Source: CAIWHR01 sp963779805
GTDB lineage: Bacteria; Pseudomonadota; Gammaproteobacteria; Burkholderiales; Casimicrobiaceae
Direction of reading: 5' to 3'
DNA: 64,000 nucleotides
Assembly: GCA_963779805.1 (NCBI GenBank)
Contig: CAVZZN010000011.1
Location: forward strand, 186,001 to 250,000
The position numbers were made by a program, and so were the translations under genes. How positions within the stretch are numbered: position 1 is the stretch's first letter; each line of letters starts with the position of its first letter. The notes under the pieces are model-generated. The model did not search any database, was not told where the DNA came from, and was given only the letters and a program-made list of their open reading frames with translations. Below, one piece after another: positions 62,811 through 64,000 of the stretch.

Positions 62811-63958
62811 TCATGGGCGACGACGCGGAAGCTCCACGCTCGCCGTGCCGGTTGCCGTGACGCTCACCGAGCTGGTTCCTGGCGACGAGCTCGATCTCGA
62901 CGAGCGCGCGCGTGCCGTCCACACGCTTGCCGGTCACGCGCCCGCCGATGTGGTTGGTATCGCCGAATATGACCGGTCGGCGCAGGCGAATGCCGTAGTT
63001 GCGCACGAAGCCGTCGTCGCCGATCCAGTTGGTCACGCAGACCGCCATGAATCCCGACCGCTGCGGACCGTTGTCGTAGGCGCCGGGCATGCCGAGCTCC
63101 CGGGTCGCGATGGCTTCGATCTGATGCCCGATGCTCGGCGACTCGGCGGCCGAGTAGTAGCTCGGATCGTAGTTGTTGGGAAGCTTGTCGGGATCCTCTT
63201 CCGCCCAGAAGGCGTACTTCGCCTTGAGCTTGGTGGACTTGTAGCCGGAGGTACCGACCGCTCCGGCGTAGTAGCAGGTCATGTCGAGCTGGTTGAGCGG
63301 ACCGCGCACGATCTCGGGCAGCGGCTCGCCCTCGCGCACGTCCTCCCAGTAGAGCGTGTCGGCACCGCGGCGGTACTCGCCCAGCATGGCGTCGCGGATC
63401 TTGCGCAGCTCGGCTTTCGTGTACTCCTGCCGCGCGCGCGCTTCGTAGCGCAAGCCGCCTTCGGCCGAATTGCGCGCCACGCGGTAGCAATGCGAGAGCA
63501 CGCGCGTCGCCAGGCGGCCGTGCTGGTTGCGATATCTCACCTCGCCGGTCTGCACGAGCATGCGCGCGACATTCCTCCCGGAGACCTCCTTGACGTCGAC
63601 GTATTCGGCCTCGGCGGCGATCTCGTCGTTGCGCCGGATGGGCTCGTGGAACTGCGCGTCGAAGCCGGAGTAGTACCACTGGATGTCGGGCAGGCCGGGC
63701 GCGACCACGGCGTCGAAGATGGCGAAGAAGAACGTCGGTGGCGCGACGATGCCGCCCCAGCGCGTGGCGGCGGCATACGCCGGCGTCGGCGTAGAGCGGG
63801 TTGTCGTCGCCGATGCCCCAGGCGTAGTGACGGATCACGTCGCGCGCGGCCTCGTAGTTCCACTGCTCGACGCGAATGGGGATGCCGAGCAGGCGGCGCG
63901 CCTCGGCGACCGCCGCGTCGTCGAGCGCGGGGGACAGCAACTTGCGACTGGCTTCCAT
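62811..63958 (-). CDS. MaoC-like/hot-dog dehydratase (two frame breaks)
   Basis: About 382 residues from ATG 63958 (MEASRKLLSPALDD). The N-terminal MaoC-like domain carries GIPIRVEQWNYEAARDVIRHYAWGIGDDNPLY, a hot-dog hydratase helix. The frame breaks near 63775. The second frame reads VAPGLPDIQWYYSGFDAQFHEPIRRND to VEIELVARNQLG, with a second hot-dog domain from about residue 200 (YWEDVREGEPLPEIVRGP), and another break near 62865 restores the tail ATGTASVELPRRRP to TGA 62813-62811. It is a double hot-dog enzyme of the enoyl-CoA hydratase type. First gene of the operon at the right edge. Confidence 0.85.
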
Positions 63959-64000
63959 GACTGCTCCGGCGGATGGGGTGGCGGCGGCTCCGGCACGCGC

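Overview
The window is 64 kb of GC-rich DNA with tightly packed genes. It carries many Bug/TctC-type solute-binding proteins, MmgE/PrpD proteins and IclR/LysR regulators, a content typical of Betaproteobacteria, most likely Burkholderiales. At least 22 net frame changes inside otherwise well-conserved genes suggest an uncorrected long-read or metagenomic draft rather than mass gene decay. I therefore give full gene extents and mark each break.

Region 1 (1-13.5 kb) is a selenocysteine island and the main point of interest. Three genes contain an in-frame TGA followed directly by Gly-Ser-Cys (the UGSC motif). Each TGA is followed by a stable hairpin placed like a bacterial SECIS element. Two of these selenoproteins sit immediately upstream of a ~350-residue partner gene of a family I cannot name; in the third, the same two parts are fused into one 581-residue chain. 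Two Bug solute-binding proteins head the two-pair operon, and a Cys-less isochorismatase-like gene converges on the fusion gene. The decoding machinery is beside them: a thioredoxin-reductase-like flavoprotein overlaps selA by 4 bp, then comes tRNA-Sec (selC, anticodon TCA), and selB converges from the other strand. selD is not in the window. I infer an undescribed selenium-dependent redox enzyme (UGSC subunit plus partner) acting on an imported organic acid and kept reduced by a dedicated flavoprotein.

Region 2 (13.7-19.5 kb) is a double-length UvrA with four ABC ATPase units. Region 3 (19.5-30.5 kb) is a LysR regulator facing a minus-strand operon: two nearly identical branched-chain-amino-acid-type binding proteins, LivH, a LivM-LivG fusion, LivF, an FAD-dependent reductase and two MmgE/PrpD proteins. 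Region 4 (30.7-44 kb) holds two hydantoinase-type amidohydrolases, two isocitrate-lyase/PEP-mutase enzymes, a taurine/nitrate-type ABC transporter, aconitase A, a second Cys-less isochorismatase-like protein, a CobW-type metallochaperone and an alpha/beta hydrolase. An identical 11-bp palindrome (ATTTGNCAAAT) lies in both divergent intergenic regions here, at 30.5 and 39.9 kb. Together regions 3 and 4 look like uptake and breakdown of a cyclic amide or N-heterocycle, ending in methylcitrate-like C-C cleavage.

Region 5 (44-50 kb) has a LysR gene divergent from a pirin, an azoreductase, a DUF6481-like small protein and a NarX/NarL-type two-component pair. Region 6 (50.5-57.4 kb) has a Tat-exported sulfatase, an FAH-family hydrolase, an LVIVD-repeat protein and a TctCBA tripartite tricarboxylate transporter. 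Region 7 (57.7-64 kb) has a Glu/Leu-type dehydrogenase and an operon of MaoC-like dehydratase, CMD-family protein, acyl-CoA ligase, Bug protein and IclR regulator.
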